Shown in pieces: positions 31,920 through 41,200 of a stretch of DNA of 44,936 nt (position 1 is its first letter; each line of letters starts with the position of its first letter). The position numbers and the translations under genes are program-made. The notes under the pieces are model-generated. The model did not search any database. It was not told where the DNA came from and worked only from the letters and a program-made list of their open reading frames with translations. The stretch is from contig JACPPJ010000042.1 of NCBI GenBank assembly GCA_016191085.1, positions 1-44,936 of the forward strand, read 5' to 3'. Source of the stretch: Acidobacteriota bacterium (lineage in GTDB: Bacteria > Acidobacteriota > Terriglobia > 2-12-FULL-54-10).

Positions 31920-34406
31920 ATGTTGACAGTTGATGCATTGCGCGTCGTCCAAGATCCGAAATATGCCGCCAGCCTCACCGAAGCCCATTGGCATGCGTTG
32001 ATCGGCGATCCCGTGTGGAGCGAATTGGTCGCCGAGTATCCCGAGATGGTGGCGCCGGTGCAGGATCTCTACGCGGCGCAGTTAGGTATGCCCTTGGCGA
32101 AGGCCGAGCCCGCTGCGGATAATCCCCCCGGCAAATCGGACCAGTTCAAAGTCATCGGTAAATCTATTCCTCGTGTGCAAGGGCTGGGGGTGGTCACCAA
32201 CCTTGGGCAATACGTCGAGAACATGCGCATGCCTGGGATGCTTTTCACGCGCACGCTGCGCAGTTCGCATCCGCATGCGAAAGTGAAGAGCGTTGACACG
32301 AGAAAAGCGGAGGCGCTCGCCGGCGTAGTGGCGATTTTGCATCGCGGCAATTTGCCTGCCGAATATCGCAACGTGAAGCTCGGCAGTAGTCCTCCGGATC
32401 GCTATCTGTTCAACGAAGAGGTGTTCGAAGTAGGCGCGCCCATCGCCGTGGTGGCGGCTGAGAACGAGCACATCGCCGATCAGGCCATTCACCTGATCGA
32501 CGTGGAGTATGAGCCGCTTCCTGCGACATTGGACATGATGGAGGGCTATCAGCCCAACGCCCTGAAGCAGTGGGACAACAAGGAGAATGGCACTATCGTC
32601 GCCATCACGCCCCCGCTGGTGCGCGGGAACCCGGACGGCGCCCGCGCCGATGTGGTCATTGATGCCGTTCTGACCAGGGCTACCGAGCAGCACATGGCGC
32701 TCGAGGTCACTAACTCGCTGATGTATTGGGACCAGGATCGGCTGATCGTTTACTACACCTGCCAGCACGCTCACGGTACCCGCGCCGGGTTGGCGCAGGC
32801 GCTGAAGCTTCCAGCGAACCGCGTTCGGGTGATCCAGACGGGCTACATGGGATCCGGTTACGGTTACCGCTCCGGCATCGACTTGGCCGAAGTGCACAGC
32901 GCCATCCTGGCGAAGATCACCGGGCGTCCCATCAAGACCATGTACACACGCGCCGAAGACTTCATCACACGTACTCACCGCCCCGAGTTCCGCAATGAGA
33001 TGAAGCTCGGAGTGAATCGAGATGGGACACTGCAGTTCGGGCATTTCCGCGTGTTCGCCAATGCAGGAGCGCATCGCTCCGGTGCTGCCAACGGTAGTTG
33101 GTTCAATATGCAGAACCAGTACAAAATTCCGAACCTGAAGCTGGAAGCGATCGACGTCTTCACGAATAGCTTCAAGTCGGGGCCTTACCGCTGTGTCAGC
33201 CATCCCAACGGGACCTTCGCTTTAGAGATGATCATGGAGAAGGCCGCTGCAGCTATCGGCGCGGACCCCGTTGAATTCCGCCTGAAGAACCTGAATGAAG
33301 TTGGCAATCCGGACACTAAGAAACCATTCAGCAATCCGGGAATACGTGAATGCATCACCGCCGCCGCCGAGCGCATCGGCTGGAAGGAGAAGTGGCACAA
33401 GCCACGCGTGAAAGAGGTGCGGCCCGGCGTTTTCCACGGCATCGGTTTTGCCGCTCATGCGTGCAGCCACGGTGCGGGAACCGATCCGGCCACGGGCCAG
33501 GTGATCGTGAACACCGACGGCAGCGTGCAGTGCGTCTCGGGCTGCACGGACATCGGGCCCGGCCAGCGCACGCAGATGGCGATGATCGTTGCGGAGGCGC
33601 TGGGCGTTCCGTATACATCGGTCACGATTACTGCGTATGTTGATACTGACAATACGACTGATACGGCAGGAACGAACGGAAGCCGCCAGACCAACACCGG
33701 CGGACGCGGCATGTACGAAGCGGCCATGGATGCCAAGCGCCAGATTCTGAAGCTCGCGGCCGACAAGTTCATCGCAGACGCCAAACGCCGCAATGAGGAG
33801 CTTCAGGTAACGCCGGAACAGTTGGATATTACGGATGGAAGGATTTTCACCAAGTCCGATCCGTCAAAAAAGCTCGCCCTGGAGTCGGTGGTGCAGGGGT
33901 CCGGGCTTTCAATCCTGGGGCGCTCGATCTACAGGCAGGATACCAAATGGGAGCGCACGGCCTGGGCGGCGCATGCCGCTGAGGTCGAGGTGGACACCGG
34001 CACGGGTACCGTGCAGTTGACCAGACTCGTCGCCGCCCACGACGTGGGCAGAGCTCTGAATCCGTTCGCCGTCGAACAGCAGATTGAAGGCGGCGTGGTA
34101 ATGGCGTTAGGCGCAGTTTTCATGGAGGAATTGCTCAAAGACACGGCAACAGGTCTGACGCTGAACCCCAATATGCTCGATTACCGGCCGCCCAGCATTC
34201 TGGACGTACCGGAGAACATCGAGACGATCATTATCGAGAAACCCAAAGAGTACGGCGTCTTCGGCGCGCACGGGATTGGCGAGCCTCCCATGGCGCCGCC
34301 GGCTCCGGCCATCGCCGCTGCCGTATACAATGCAGTCGGCGCGTGGATCGATAGCATGCCCATGACTCGCGAAAAGGTGCTGGCTGCGCTGAGAAACGTG
34401 CGCTAG
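31920..34406 (+). CDS. Xanthine/aldehyde dehydrogenase-family molybdopterin-binding catalytic subunit (PaoC-like)
   Basis: This 828-residue catalytic subunit binds the molybdenum-molybdopterin cofactor and hydroxylates aldehydes or N-heterocycles. After an unusual N-terminal segment of about 75 residues (ending NPPG) comes the a/b hammerhead domain (GKSIPRVQGLGVVTNLGQYV, LFTRTLRSSHPHAKV). The Mo-binding core includes QTGYMGSGYGYRSG, FKSGPYRCVSHPNGTFALE and TDIGPGQRTQMAMIVAEALG. The catalytic Glu is at 788 in FGAHGIGEPPMAPP. It has no signal of its own and would be exported with the Tat-tagged 2Fe-2S subunit, as PaoABC is. GGAGGAGGG precedes the start. Substrate is unknown. No XdhC/PaoD-type cofactor insertion chaperone is in the window. 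Confidence 0.93.
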   Translation: MLTVDALRVVQDPKYAASLTEAHWHALIGDPVWSELVAEYPEMVAPVQDLYAAQLGMPLAKAEPAADNPPGKSDQFKVIGKSIPRVQGLGVVTNLGQYVENMRMPGMLFTRTLRSSHPHAKVKSVDTRKAEALAGVVAILHRGNLPAEYRNVKLGSSPPDRYLFNEEVFEVGAPIAVVAAENEHIADQAIHLIDVEYEPLPATLDMMEGYQPNALKQWDNKENGTIVAITPPLVRGNPDGARADVVIDAVLTRATEQHMALEVTNSLMYWDQDRLIVYYTCQHAHGTRAGLAQALKLPANRVRVIQTGYMGSGYGYRSGIDLAEVHSAILAKITGRPIKTMYTRAEDFITRTHRPEFRNEMKLGVNRDGTLQFGHFRVFANAGAHRSGAANGSWFNMQNQYKIPNLKLEAIDVFTNSFKSGPYRCVSHPNGTFALEMIMEKAAAAIGADPVEFRLKNLNEVGNPDTKKPFSNPGIRECITAAAERIGWKEKWHKPRVKEVRPGVFHGIGFAAHACSHGAGTDPATGQVIVNTDGSVQCVSGCTDIGPGQRTQMAMIVAEALGVPYTSVTITAYVDTDNTTDTAGTNGSRQTNTGGRGMYEAAMDAKRQILKLAADKFIADAKRRNEELQVTPEQLDITDGRIFTKSDPSKKLALESVVQGSGLSILGRSIYRQDTKWERTAWAAHAAEVEVDTGTGTVQLTRLVAAHDVGRALNPFAVEQQIEGGVVMALGAVFMEELLKDTATGLTLNPNMLDYRPPSILDVPENIETIIIEKPKEYGVFGAHGIGEPPMAPPAPAIAAAVYNAVGAWIDSMPMTREKVLAALRNVR

Positions 34407-34499
34407 ATCGGAGCCGCGACGATTCAGAGCCGCGACCGCAAGGGAGCGGTTGTGCCTTAAGCGAGTGCCGAGTGCGGAACAAATTCTGAGGTAAAAGAA
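34407..34499. repeat. Short spacer with a GCGGT hairpin between Mo-hydroxylase genes
   Basis: The 93-base spacer holds ACCGC-AAGGGA-GCGGT near 34435-34450 within a GAGCCGCGACCGCAAGGGAGCGGT context, again repeat-like, and a GAGG ribosome binding site shortly before the next ATG. Confidence 0.4.
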
Positions 34500-35495
34500 A
34501 TGAAAAATTTCGAATTATACGAACCCTCCAACGTTCGCGAAGCCGTTGCCACGCTGGTGAAGATCGGCCCGAAGGCGAAAGTGATTGGCGGCGGCAGCGA
34601 CCTGGTCGCGGGCGTGATGAAAGATTGGGTGCAAGGCAACGGCATGCCGCTGCCCGACGCATTGGTGGACCTCAGCACGATTCCGCAGCTCAAGGGCATC
34701 AAAGTGGACAAGACCGGCGCAACCATCGGCGCCATGACCACGCTGACGGAGATCGTCGAATCGAAGGACCTGCAAAAACAGTTCTCATTGCTGACGCAGG
34801 CCGCCCACAGTGTCGCGTCGCCGCTCATCCGCAATTTCGGCACGCTCGGCGGCAACATCAACCAGCGCCCGCGCTGCTGGTTCTACCGGGGCGCGGAGTT
34901 CAACTGCTACAAGAAGGGCGGCGACTTCTGCTACTCCGTAGGCGGCGACAACCGCTACCACGCGATCATCGGAGGCGAGCTGTGCTATATCGTCCATCCC
35001 TCTGACACGGCCACGGCGCTGCTGGCCTTGAATGCTCAGGCCAAAATCGCCGGCCCCAGAGGCGACCGTACCGTGCCGTTCGATCAGTACTTCATTGGCC
35101 CGCGCGAAGATGTGTTGCGCGAAAATATCCTGAAAGCTGACGAAGTAATGACCGAGGTCTTTATCCCCACTCCCGCGCCTGGCACCAAACAGGCGTGGTC
35201 AAAACTCAAAAACCGCCAGGTTTACGACTTCGCCATAGTTTCTGTAGCTGCCGCGTTTACGACAGATGCCAGCGGCAACTGGGCTGATGGCCGCGTGGTA
35301 CTCGGCGGCGTAGCTCCGGTTCCCTATCGCGCCACTAACATCGAGAACCAACTCAAAGGCAAGAACGTCAAGAACAGCATCAAACAAGCCGCCGCAACCA
35401 TCCGCACCGCCGCCCGCCCCATGAGCATGAACGCGTATAAAGTGGATGTGGCGCAGACAATGGTGGAGCGCACGATACTGGGGGCGCTGGGGTAG
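34500..35495 (+). CDS. FAD-binding subunit of the aldehyde/xanthine dehydrogenase family, with a 4Fe-4S loop (PaoB-like)
   Basis: This 331-residue FAD subunit passes electrons from the 2Fe-2S clusters to an acceptor. The FAD site has VIGGGSDLVAGV (28-39) and ATIGAMTTLTEI. The loop after NFGTLGGNINQRPR carries Cys126, Cys136, Cys144 and Cys162. All four match the cysteines that hold the extra 4Fe-4S cluster of E. coli PaoB (YagS), and the following HPSDTATALLALNA agrees too. Together with the Tat signal on the small subunit this makes a PaoABC-type periplasmic aldehyde oxidoreductase the best model. Gene order here is small-large-FAD, whereas E. coli has small-FAD-large. Confidence 0.92.
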   Translation: MKNFELYEPSNVREAVATLVKIGPKAKVIGGGSDLVAGVMKDWVQGNGMPLPDALVDLSTIPQLKGIKVDKTGATIGAMTTLTEIVESKDLQKQFSLLTQAAHSVASPLIRNFGTLGGNINQRPRCWFYRGAEFNCYKKGGDFCYSVGGDNRYHAIIGGELCYIVHPSDTATALLALNAQAKIAGPRGDRTVPFDQYFIGPREDVLRENILKADEVMTEVFIPTPAPGTKQAWSKLKNRQVYDFAIVSVAAAFTTDASGNWADGRVVLGGVAPVPYRATNIENQLKGKNVKNSIKQAAATIRTAARPMSMNAYKVDVAQTMVERTILGALG

Positions 35496-35556
35496 GCCTA
35501 CTGAGAGGTGATCTACTCGGATTTGTTATATCGGTAATTTAGCTGGAGGCAATAGG

Positions 35557-35928
35557 ATGAAGCGCCTGTTTATTGTCCTTCTTGTAGTCGGATCACCGCT
35601 AGTCTCCAGTGCCCAGACCTACGACGACGTCACCGTGGGTATGAGGTGCTGGCAGAACATGAGTGGCGACCTTGAATGCGAATACAAGGTGGGCCAGTCC
35701 CTTCATTTTGGCATTGCGGGCGTTGGCGAACCAGACGCGTCAATTTACTTCTACGCTTCCTCTTCTAAAGGCGACTACTTCGCGGTGGTGGGTCTCTCTC
35801 ACAAGTGTGTCGTCGTAAAGCCAGGTCTCAAAGCCAAGGAACCCCGCCGCATTGATCTGGCGTTCGTATCTCCGCGGAACGGTAAGGTCTACCACACCTG
35901 GGAAAGCTGCCAAGCTGCGTCATGGTAA
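35557..35928 (+). CDS. Small secreted protein of unknown function
   Basis: The 123-residue protein has a signal peptide (MKRLFIVLLVVGSPLVSSAQ, likely cut after SSA). The mature part is about 103 residues with four Cys, which may form disulfides (MRCWQ, LECEYK, HKCVVVK, ESCQAA). I do not recognise the family. CTGGAGG lies 8 bases before the ATG, which makes the start firm. It stands between the molybdenum hydroxylase operon and the toxin-antitoxin pair and has no visible link to either. Confidence 0.7.
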   Translation: MKRLFIVLLVVGSPLVSSAQTYDDVTVGMRCWQNMSGDLECEYKVGQSLHFGIAGVGEPDASIYFYASSSKGDYFAVVGLSHKCVVVKPGLKAKEPRRIDLAFVSPRNGKVYHTWESCQAASW

Positions 35929-35961
35929 CGAAATTACGATTTCTGCTACTGCGGCACGCGT

Positions 35962-35967
35962 TATAAT
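35962..35967 (+). promoter_or_regulatory. -10 box TATAAT six bases before the antitoxin start (leaderless)
   Basis: A perfect TATAAT ends six bases before the antitoxin ATG at 35974, and no Shine-Dalgarno sequence fits in between. With normal spacing, transcription would begin at or next to the A of ATG. No clear -35 box is seen. Confidence 0.5.
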
Positions 35968-35973
35968 AAGCGC

Positions 35974-36189
35974 ATGGCGTCCATAGACATTACTCATCTC
36001 ACCCCTGAGGAACGATTACGGCTCATGGATGAGCTTTGGGACAGCCTTTCCGCACGCCTTGAGACCCTCCCGCTGACTAACGCCCAACGTGAAGAGTTGG
36101 ACCGCCGCCTTGATGAGTTAGACCGTGAAGGTCCATCGGGCATTCCCTGGGAAGACGTCCTTGCGCGGATTCGTGGCCGTTCCAGATGA
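35974..36189 (+). CDS. Addiction-module antitoxin (TIGR02574-like)
   Basis: The 71-residue protein matches the short addiction-module component family paired with RelE/ParE toxins: LTPEERLRLMDELWDSLS at the N terminus and LDRRLDELDREGPSGIPWEDVLARI at the C terminus. The N-terminal helices would dimerise and the C-terminal part would wrap the toxin. It overlaps the toxin gene by four bases (ATGA), the usual antitoxin-first order. The promoter geometry suggests a leaderless mRNA. Autorepression is typical of such pairs, but no operator palindrome is obvious. Confidence 0.88.
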   Translation: MASIDITHLTPEERLRLMDELWDSLSARLETLPLTNAQREELDRRLDELDREGPSGIPWEDVLARIRGRSR

Positions 36190-36479
36190 AGTCTCTGTTA
36201 ATCCGCCCCGCTGCTGCCGCAGATATCGAGGAAGCGTTCGGATGGTATGAGCACCAGCGTTCAGGCTTGGGCGATGAGTTCTTGGCCGCCGTTCAGTCGA
36301 AGATTGACGAAATCGTTAGGAAGCCCCTCACATATCCAGTAATTCATCGCGACACAAGGCGGGCGCTCCTTCATCGATTTCCGTATGCGGTGTTCTACCG
36401 GGTATATGACGAAGCCGTTATCGTGGTTGGATGTATGCACGGACGACGTGATCCAATGCGATGGAAATCCCGCCGGTGA
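36186..36479 (+). CDS. RelE/ParE-family toxin
   Basis: The 97-residue protein has the RelE/ParE fold pattern: LLIRPAAAADIEEAFGWYEHQ at the N terminus, LGDEFLAAVQSKIDEIVRKP, and the C-terminal strands RRALLHRFPYAVFYRVYDEAVIVVGCMHGRRDP. Members either cut ribosome-bound mRNA (RelE) or poison gyrase (ParE); this subgroup (paired with TIGR02574 antitoxins) has not been assigned by me to either. It is translationally coupled to the antitoxin. No truncation is visible. Confidence 0.88.
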   Translation: MKSLLIRPAAAADIEEAFGWYEHQRSGLGDEFLAAVQSKIDEIVRKPLTYPVIHRDTRRALLHRFPYAVFYRVYDEAVIVVGCMHGRRDPMRWKSRR

Positions 36480-36524
36480 GATGCGAGTAATACATTTTCA
36501 CCCCGGTGTGAACCCACCCGAAGT

Positions 36525-37247
36525 TCAACGTTCTTCCGCCCTGATACTTTCCTGCGTTTCTTCGGACTTTCCCCTCCGCCGGATCGCCGGATAGAACGGC
36601 GCGAGGTATCGCGCGGGGATGCCGAATAAATACAGTGTGTGCAGCACAAACCACGTGACAAGCGTCGGCAGCAGCCCATGCTCTTCCCAGCGGCGTCCGG
36701 ATACTCGCAGAGCCTCCTTCAGACAAACGGTTCTTCCTGTCTTCACCAGACGGCGAGCGAAATCGTAGTCCTCCATTAGAGACAGCGCGCGGTACCCGCC
36801 TAATTGCTGAAAAATCTCTCTCCTCACAAATATTCCGGAGTCGCCATAGAATACGCCAAAGGCCTGTCTCCAGCGGTTGAATCGTGTAAAGACTCGCGGC
36901 ACCCAGCCTTCGCCTTCAAACACAATATCGAAGTTGCCACCGACGATGGAGGGGTTCTGCATGGCCTTTTCTAGAGCGATTATCGCGCGAGCGGGCAAAA
37001 CGACATCAGCATGCAGGAACAGCAACACATCTCCGCCCGCTTCTTCTGCCCCCCGATTCATCTGGACGGCGCGGCCTCTTTCCGAAGTCAGCACGCGGCA
37101 AAAGCGCGCGGCGATGGCGGCTGTCTTGTCGCCACTTTGGCCATCAACAATAATTACCTCGAAATCGCCGTCAGCAGCGAGCACAGCTTCCAGCATCTGC
37201 TGGATACAGGCTTGCTCATTGAACGTGGGAATGATGATGGAGACCAA
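36525..37247 (-). CDS. TIGR04283-like family 2 glycosyltransferase (arsenosugar-biosynthesis type)
   Basis: The 240-residue GT2 enzyme has IIPTFNEQACIQQML, VIIVDGQSGDKT (nucleotide-binding Asp), RGRAVQMNRGAEEAGGDVLLFLHADV with the HAD version of DxD, GVFYGDSGIFVRRE and LSLMEDYDFARRL. The combination GRAVQMN with LFLHADV and YGDQ/YGDSG is what I associate with TIGR04283, a family named for arsenosugar synthesis in some organisms. No arsenic methyltransferase or radical SAM partner is adjacent, so that function should not be assumed. It lies 20 bases after accA on the same strand and has no visible ribosome binding site. Confidence 0.85.
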   Translation of the reverse strand: MVSIIIPTFNEQACIQQMLEAVLAADGDFEVIIVDGQSGDKTAAIAARFCRVLTSERGRAVQMNRGAEEAGGDVLLFLHADVVLPARAIIALEKAMQNPSIVGGNFDIVFEGEGWVPRVFTRFNRWRQAFGVFYGDSGIFVRREIFQQLGGYRALSLMEDYDFARRLVKTGRTVCLKEALRVSGRRWEEHGLLPTLVTWFVLHTLYLFGIPARYLAPFYPAIRRRGKSEETQESIRAEER

Positions 37248-37267
37248 TGGGATTGTGTTTGGAAGTG

Positions 37268-38227
37268 TTATCCTGCCGCTTCGCGGAAGAATTGCCCCAT
37301 GCGGCGAAACTTCTGATAGCGAGCTTCGAGCAGCTCGGCAATAGGTAGGCGTCGCGCCTCATTCAACGCGGAGTGCAGCATGGGTCCAAGGATTCGAGCC
37401 ATCTCCTCGTGAGAGGTGTGCGCGCCTCCGGGAGGTTCCGGCACCATCTGATCGACAATACCGAGCTGGATCAGATCGGGTGCGGTGATCTTCAGCGCCT
37501 CGGCAGCGAGTTCTGCTTTCTGGCCATCGCGCCATGTGATCGAAGCGCAGCCCTCGGGAGATATGACACTGTACACGGCGTTCTCAAGCATCAATATGCG
37601 ATCGCCGACTGCAATCGCCAGCGCGCCGCCGCTGCCGCCTTCGCCGGTTATGGTGACAACGATTGGAACAGGCAGGCGTGCCATCTCCATGAGGTTTTTC
37701 GCGATCGCCTCGGCCTGCCCACGCTCCTCGGAACCGATGCCCGGGTATGCTCCGGGCGTATCCACAAAACTGATGATCGGCCGCCTGAATTTTGCCGCCA
37801 GTCGCATCGCGCGCAGCGCTTTCCGATAGCCCTCAGGCTTTGGCATCCCGAAATTCCGATGCAGCTTCTGCGTTGTGTCGCGTCCCTTCTGATGACCGAG
37901 AACCATCACCCATTCATCGTGAAACCGCGCGAAACCGGCGACCAGCGCGGGGTCTTCTCCGAATGCGCGGTCTCCGTGGATCTCGGTGAACTCCTGGAAC
38001 AAATGCTTGACGTAATCGAGTGTATGCGGCCGCTGCGGATGGCGAGCCAACTGCACGCGTTTCCAGGCCGAGGTGAACCCGGCGAAGTCGGCCTGCAACC
38101 CGCGAATTTGCTCCCGCAGTTGTTTGATCTGCGCGTCGGTGGCGCCGTCGGCAGGGCCCGAGGCCAGCTCCTCGATCTTGAGCTCGATGGCCTCTAGCTC
38201 GTGCCGCGCTTTTTCGGCATCTAACAT
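37268..38227 (-). CDS. accA: Acetyl-CoA carboxylase carboxyltransferase subunit alpha
   Basis: AccA with AccD moves the carboxyl group from biotin to acetyl-CoA, giving malonyl-CoA for fatty acid synthesis. The 319-residue protein has the N-terminal helical part (KARHELEAIELKIEELA), ARHPQRPHTLDYVKHLFQEF, the core FVDTPGAYPGIGSEERGQAEAIA and the oxyanion-hole region TGEGGSGGALAIAVGDRI, and MLENAVYSVISPEGCASITW. The start is set at ATG 38227; a TTG at 38239 is in frame and possible. It follows dnaE by 15 bases. The dnaE-accA order is also found in enterobacteria. accD is not in the window. Confidence 0.95.
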   Translation of the reverse strand: MLDAEKARHELEAIELKIEELASGPADGATDAQIKQLREQIRGLQADFAGFTSAWKRVQLARHPQRPHTLDYVKHLFQEFTEIHGDRAFGEDPALVAGFARFHDEWVMVLGHQKGRDTTQKLHRNFGMPKPEGYRKALRAMRLAAKFRRPIISFVDTPGAYPGIGSEERGQAEAIAKNLMEMARLPVPIVVTITGEGGSGGALAIAVGDRILMLENAVYSVISPEGCASITWRDGQKAELAAEALKITAPDLIQLGIVDQMVPEPPGGAHTSHEEMARILGPMLHSALNEARRLPIAELLEARYQKFRRMGQFFREAAG

Positions 38228-38242
38228 CGTACGTTCCAATAC

Positions 38243-41200
38243 TTAAACCAGCCGGATCGAATCTTTCCCACAAAGTTTCTTCACGCGCGCAACCAGATCT
38301 GCGTCGGGCCTGATGCGAATCTCCGGTTCCAGAATCGCCTGGAAGTCGCGCTCGCGCTCTAACTCCAGCCGCACGGGCACAGGGCCGTTCTTTTCAGAGA
38401 GAATCTCATACAACTGCCGGGCGACGCCTCCGTTATTTCCCAGGCGTACACGAATGACAACTCCGGTCGGCATCGGCGGCTCCACGGACTCGAGCGGCGC
38501 AATCTCGGAGACAGCGATTTTGGGCCGTGAGTTCTCTTCCATCTGCACCCGCCCTTTCACGTATACAATGGCCTCCGGCTGGAGCAGTTGATTCAACCGC
38601 CGATACGCTTCGGGGAAAACTAGCAGGCCGACTGTACCTTCCAAATCCTCAAGTGCTACCGAGGCCCAGGTCTCGCCTCTCTTGCTCCTCATTGAGCGCA
38701 CAGCGCCGATGATTCCGCCCAGCGCCACCTCGGACTGCGGCGCGAGTTCACTTAGCTGCGCGCAGTTCACAGTGCCGAGGTCCCGAAGCTTCTGCTCGAA
38801 CTTCCGAAGCGGGTGGCCGGTGAGATAAAACCCGAGCACCTCTTTCTCGCCAGCCAGAATCTGCGACTCGGGCCATTCCGGCACATTGGGCAGTGAGTGT
38901 TTCTCAGGGGTGTGTTCCGGGCCGCCGAACAAACCATGCTGGCCGGACTCACGATCGCGCTGTAGCTTCTGAGCAGCCTCCAGAGCGGTTTCGATCACCG
39001 CGAACTGCTGTGAGCGGCGTGCGCCCAGCGAATCCAGAGCGCCGCCTTTTATCAAGCTTTCCAGCACGCGCTTGTTCAGGTGTCGCTGATCCACCATCTC
39101 GCAGATCTGATAAATGGATTCGAACTTCCCTATGAGTTCGCGCGCCGCGATGATCGCGTCAATAGTGTTGTGACCGACATTCTTCACAGCACCCAGACCG
39201 AAGCGAATCGCATCCCCGTCGGGCGTGAAATCCCAAAAGCTCTTTTGGATATCGGGCGGCAACACCGGAATGCCCATCTCGCGACATTCATTAAAGTACT
39301 GCACCACTTTGTCACTATTTCCGGTCTCGCTCGTTAGCAGGGCTGACATGAACTGGACTGGATAGTGCGCCTTCAGATATGCGGTGACGTACGCCAGCAG
39401 CGCATAAGCTGCAGAATGCGATTTGTTAAATCCGTAACCGGCGAACTGCTCCATCAGGTCAAAGATGCGGACTACACTCTTTTTGGGGAAGCCTCTTTCA
39501 GCAGCACCTTGCAAGAATCGCTCGCGCTGCGCTGCCATCTCCTCGTGCTTCTTCTTTCCCATGGCGCGGCGCAGCAGGTCGGCCTGTCCCAAGCTGAATC
39601 CCGCCAACTTGTTCGCGATCTGCATCACCTGTTCCTGATACACGATCACGCCTAAAGTCTCTGCCAGTATTTCTTCCAGTTCCGGCAGTTCATAGGTGAT
39701 GGGCTTCTCGCCGTGCTTGCGCTGGATGAAATCGTCAATCATGCCGCCTTGAATGGGGCCGGGGCGGTACAGCGCGTTGAGCGCCGTCAGATCTTCCAGC
39801 GATGACGGCTTGTATCGCCGGAGAATATCGCGCATGCCGGACGATTCAAACTGGAACACGCCGCTGGTGAGGGCCTTTGAAAACACCTCGTAGGTGGCCG
39901 CATCGTCGAGCGGCAGGCGCTCAATTTCAATCTTCTCGCCGGTCGTAGATGCGATCAGGCGGAGCGAATCGTCCACCACCGTCAGCGTGGTCAGGCCGAG
40001 AAAATCCATCTTGAGCAGGCCGATTTTCTCCAGGCCGTTCATGTCATATTGCGTGACAATTTCGTCCTTGTTCGTCTTGTACAGCGGAACGACATCGGTG
40101 AGCGGCTGCGGCGAGATCACCACTCCCGCCGCATGAGTGGAGGCGTGCCGCACCATGCCTTCGAGCCGCTGCGCCACCTCCATCAGTTGCGCCACGCGCG
40201 GGTCGTTCTCCACCTGAGCAGCGAGACCTGGAGACTGCTCCAGCGCTTCTTTCAGCGTGATGTTCAGGGTTGGCGGCACCAGCTTTGCCAGCTTGTCAGC
40301 TTCCCCGTAGGGGATCTCCATGACGCGCGCGGCATCTTTAATGACTGCCTTCGCGGCCATGGTTCCGAAGGTGATGATCTGGGCGACGTTCTCCCTGCCG
40401 TATTTCTGCGTGACGTAGTTGATCACCTCGCCGCGACGGTTCATGCAGAAGTCGATGTCGATATCCGGCAGAGAAATGCGCTCGGGGTTCAGAAAGCGCT
40501 CGAACAGCAGATTGTATTGCAGCGGATCAATGTCCGTTATGCCGAGCGAATATGAGACGAGGCTTCCAGCCGCCGATCCGCGGCCGGGTCCAACCGGAAT
40601 GTGGTTCTGTTTTGCGAATCGCACGAAGTCCCAGACGATCAGGAAATAGCCGGGGAATTTCATTTGCTGAATCGTCTTGATCTCGCGCTCCAGGCGCTCT
40701 TCGTATTCGCTCAAACTGCGTTTCAGCGCTCCGTGGCCTGCCAGCTCTTCCAATCGCGGGCGGCGTGACGCGAACCCTTCGCGCGCGACTTTCTCAAAGT
40801 AGCTGTCCAGCGTCTCGCCCGGCGGAACCTCGAAGTGAGGAAACGGGTTTTCTACCTTACCGAGATGCGTCTCACATCGCTCGGCGATTTCGGCGGTGCG
40901 CCACACGGCCTCGGGAATTTCCCCGAAGACCTGCATCATCTCGTCGTACGATTTCAGATAAAACTGATCGGTCTGAAACTTCAGCCGCTTGGTATCGCTC
41001 AGGTTGCGGCCAGTCTGGATACAGAGCAGCACGTCGTGCGCGTGGCAGTCGTCATGGCTGAGGTAGTGGCAGTCGTTGGTGGCAACCAGCGGGATTCCAG
41101 TCTCGGATGACAGCCCCACGAGCGTGGGGTTTATCTTCTTCTCCTGCTCCAGTCCCTGATCCTGAATTTCCAGGAAGAAGTTGCCTTTTCCGAAGATGTC

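Noticed and set aside
32082..33203. 373-residue open frame on the minus strand opposite the Mo-binding subunit
   Set aside because: It is antisense to a gene with complete family motifs, and its residues show the His/Arg/Gln bias of shadow frames. No signal or domain is seen.
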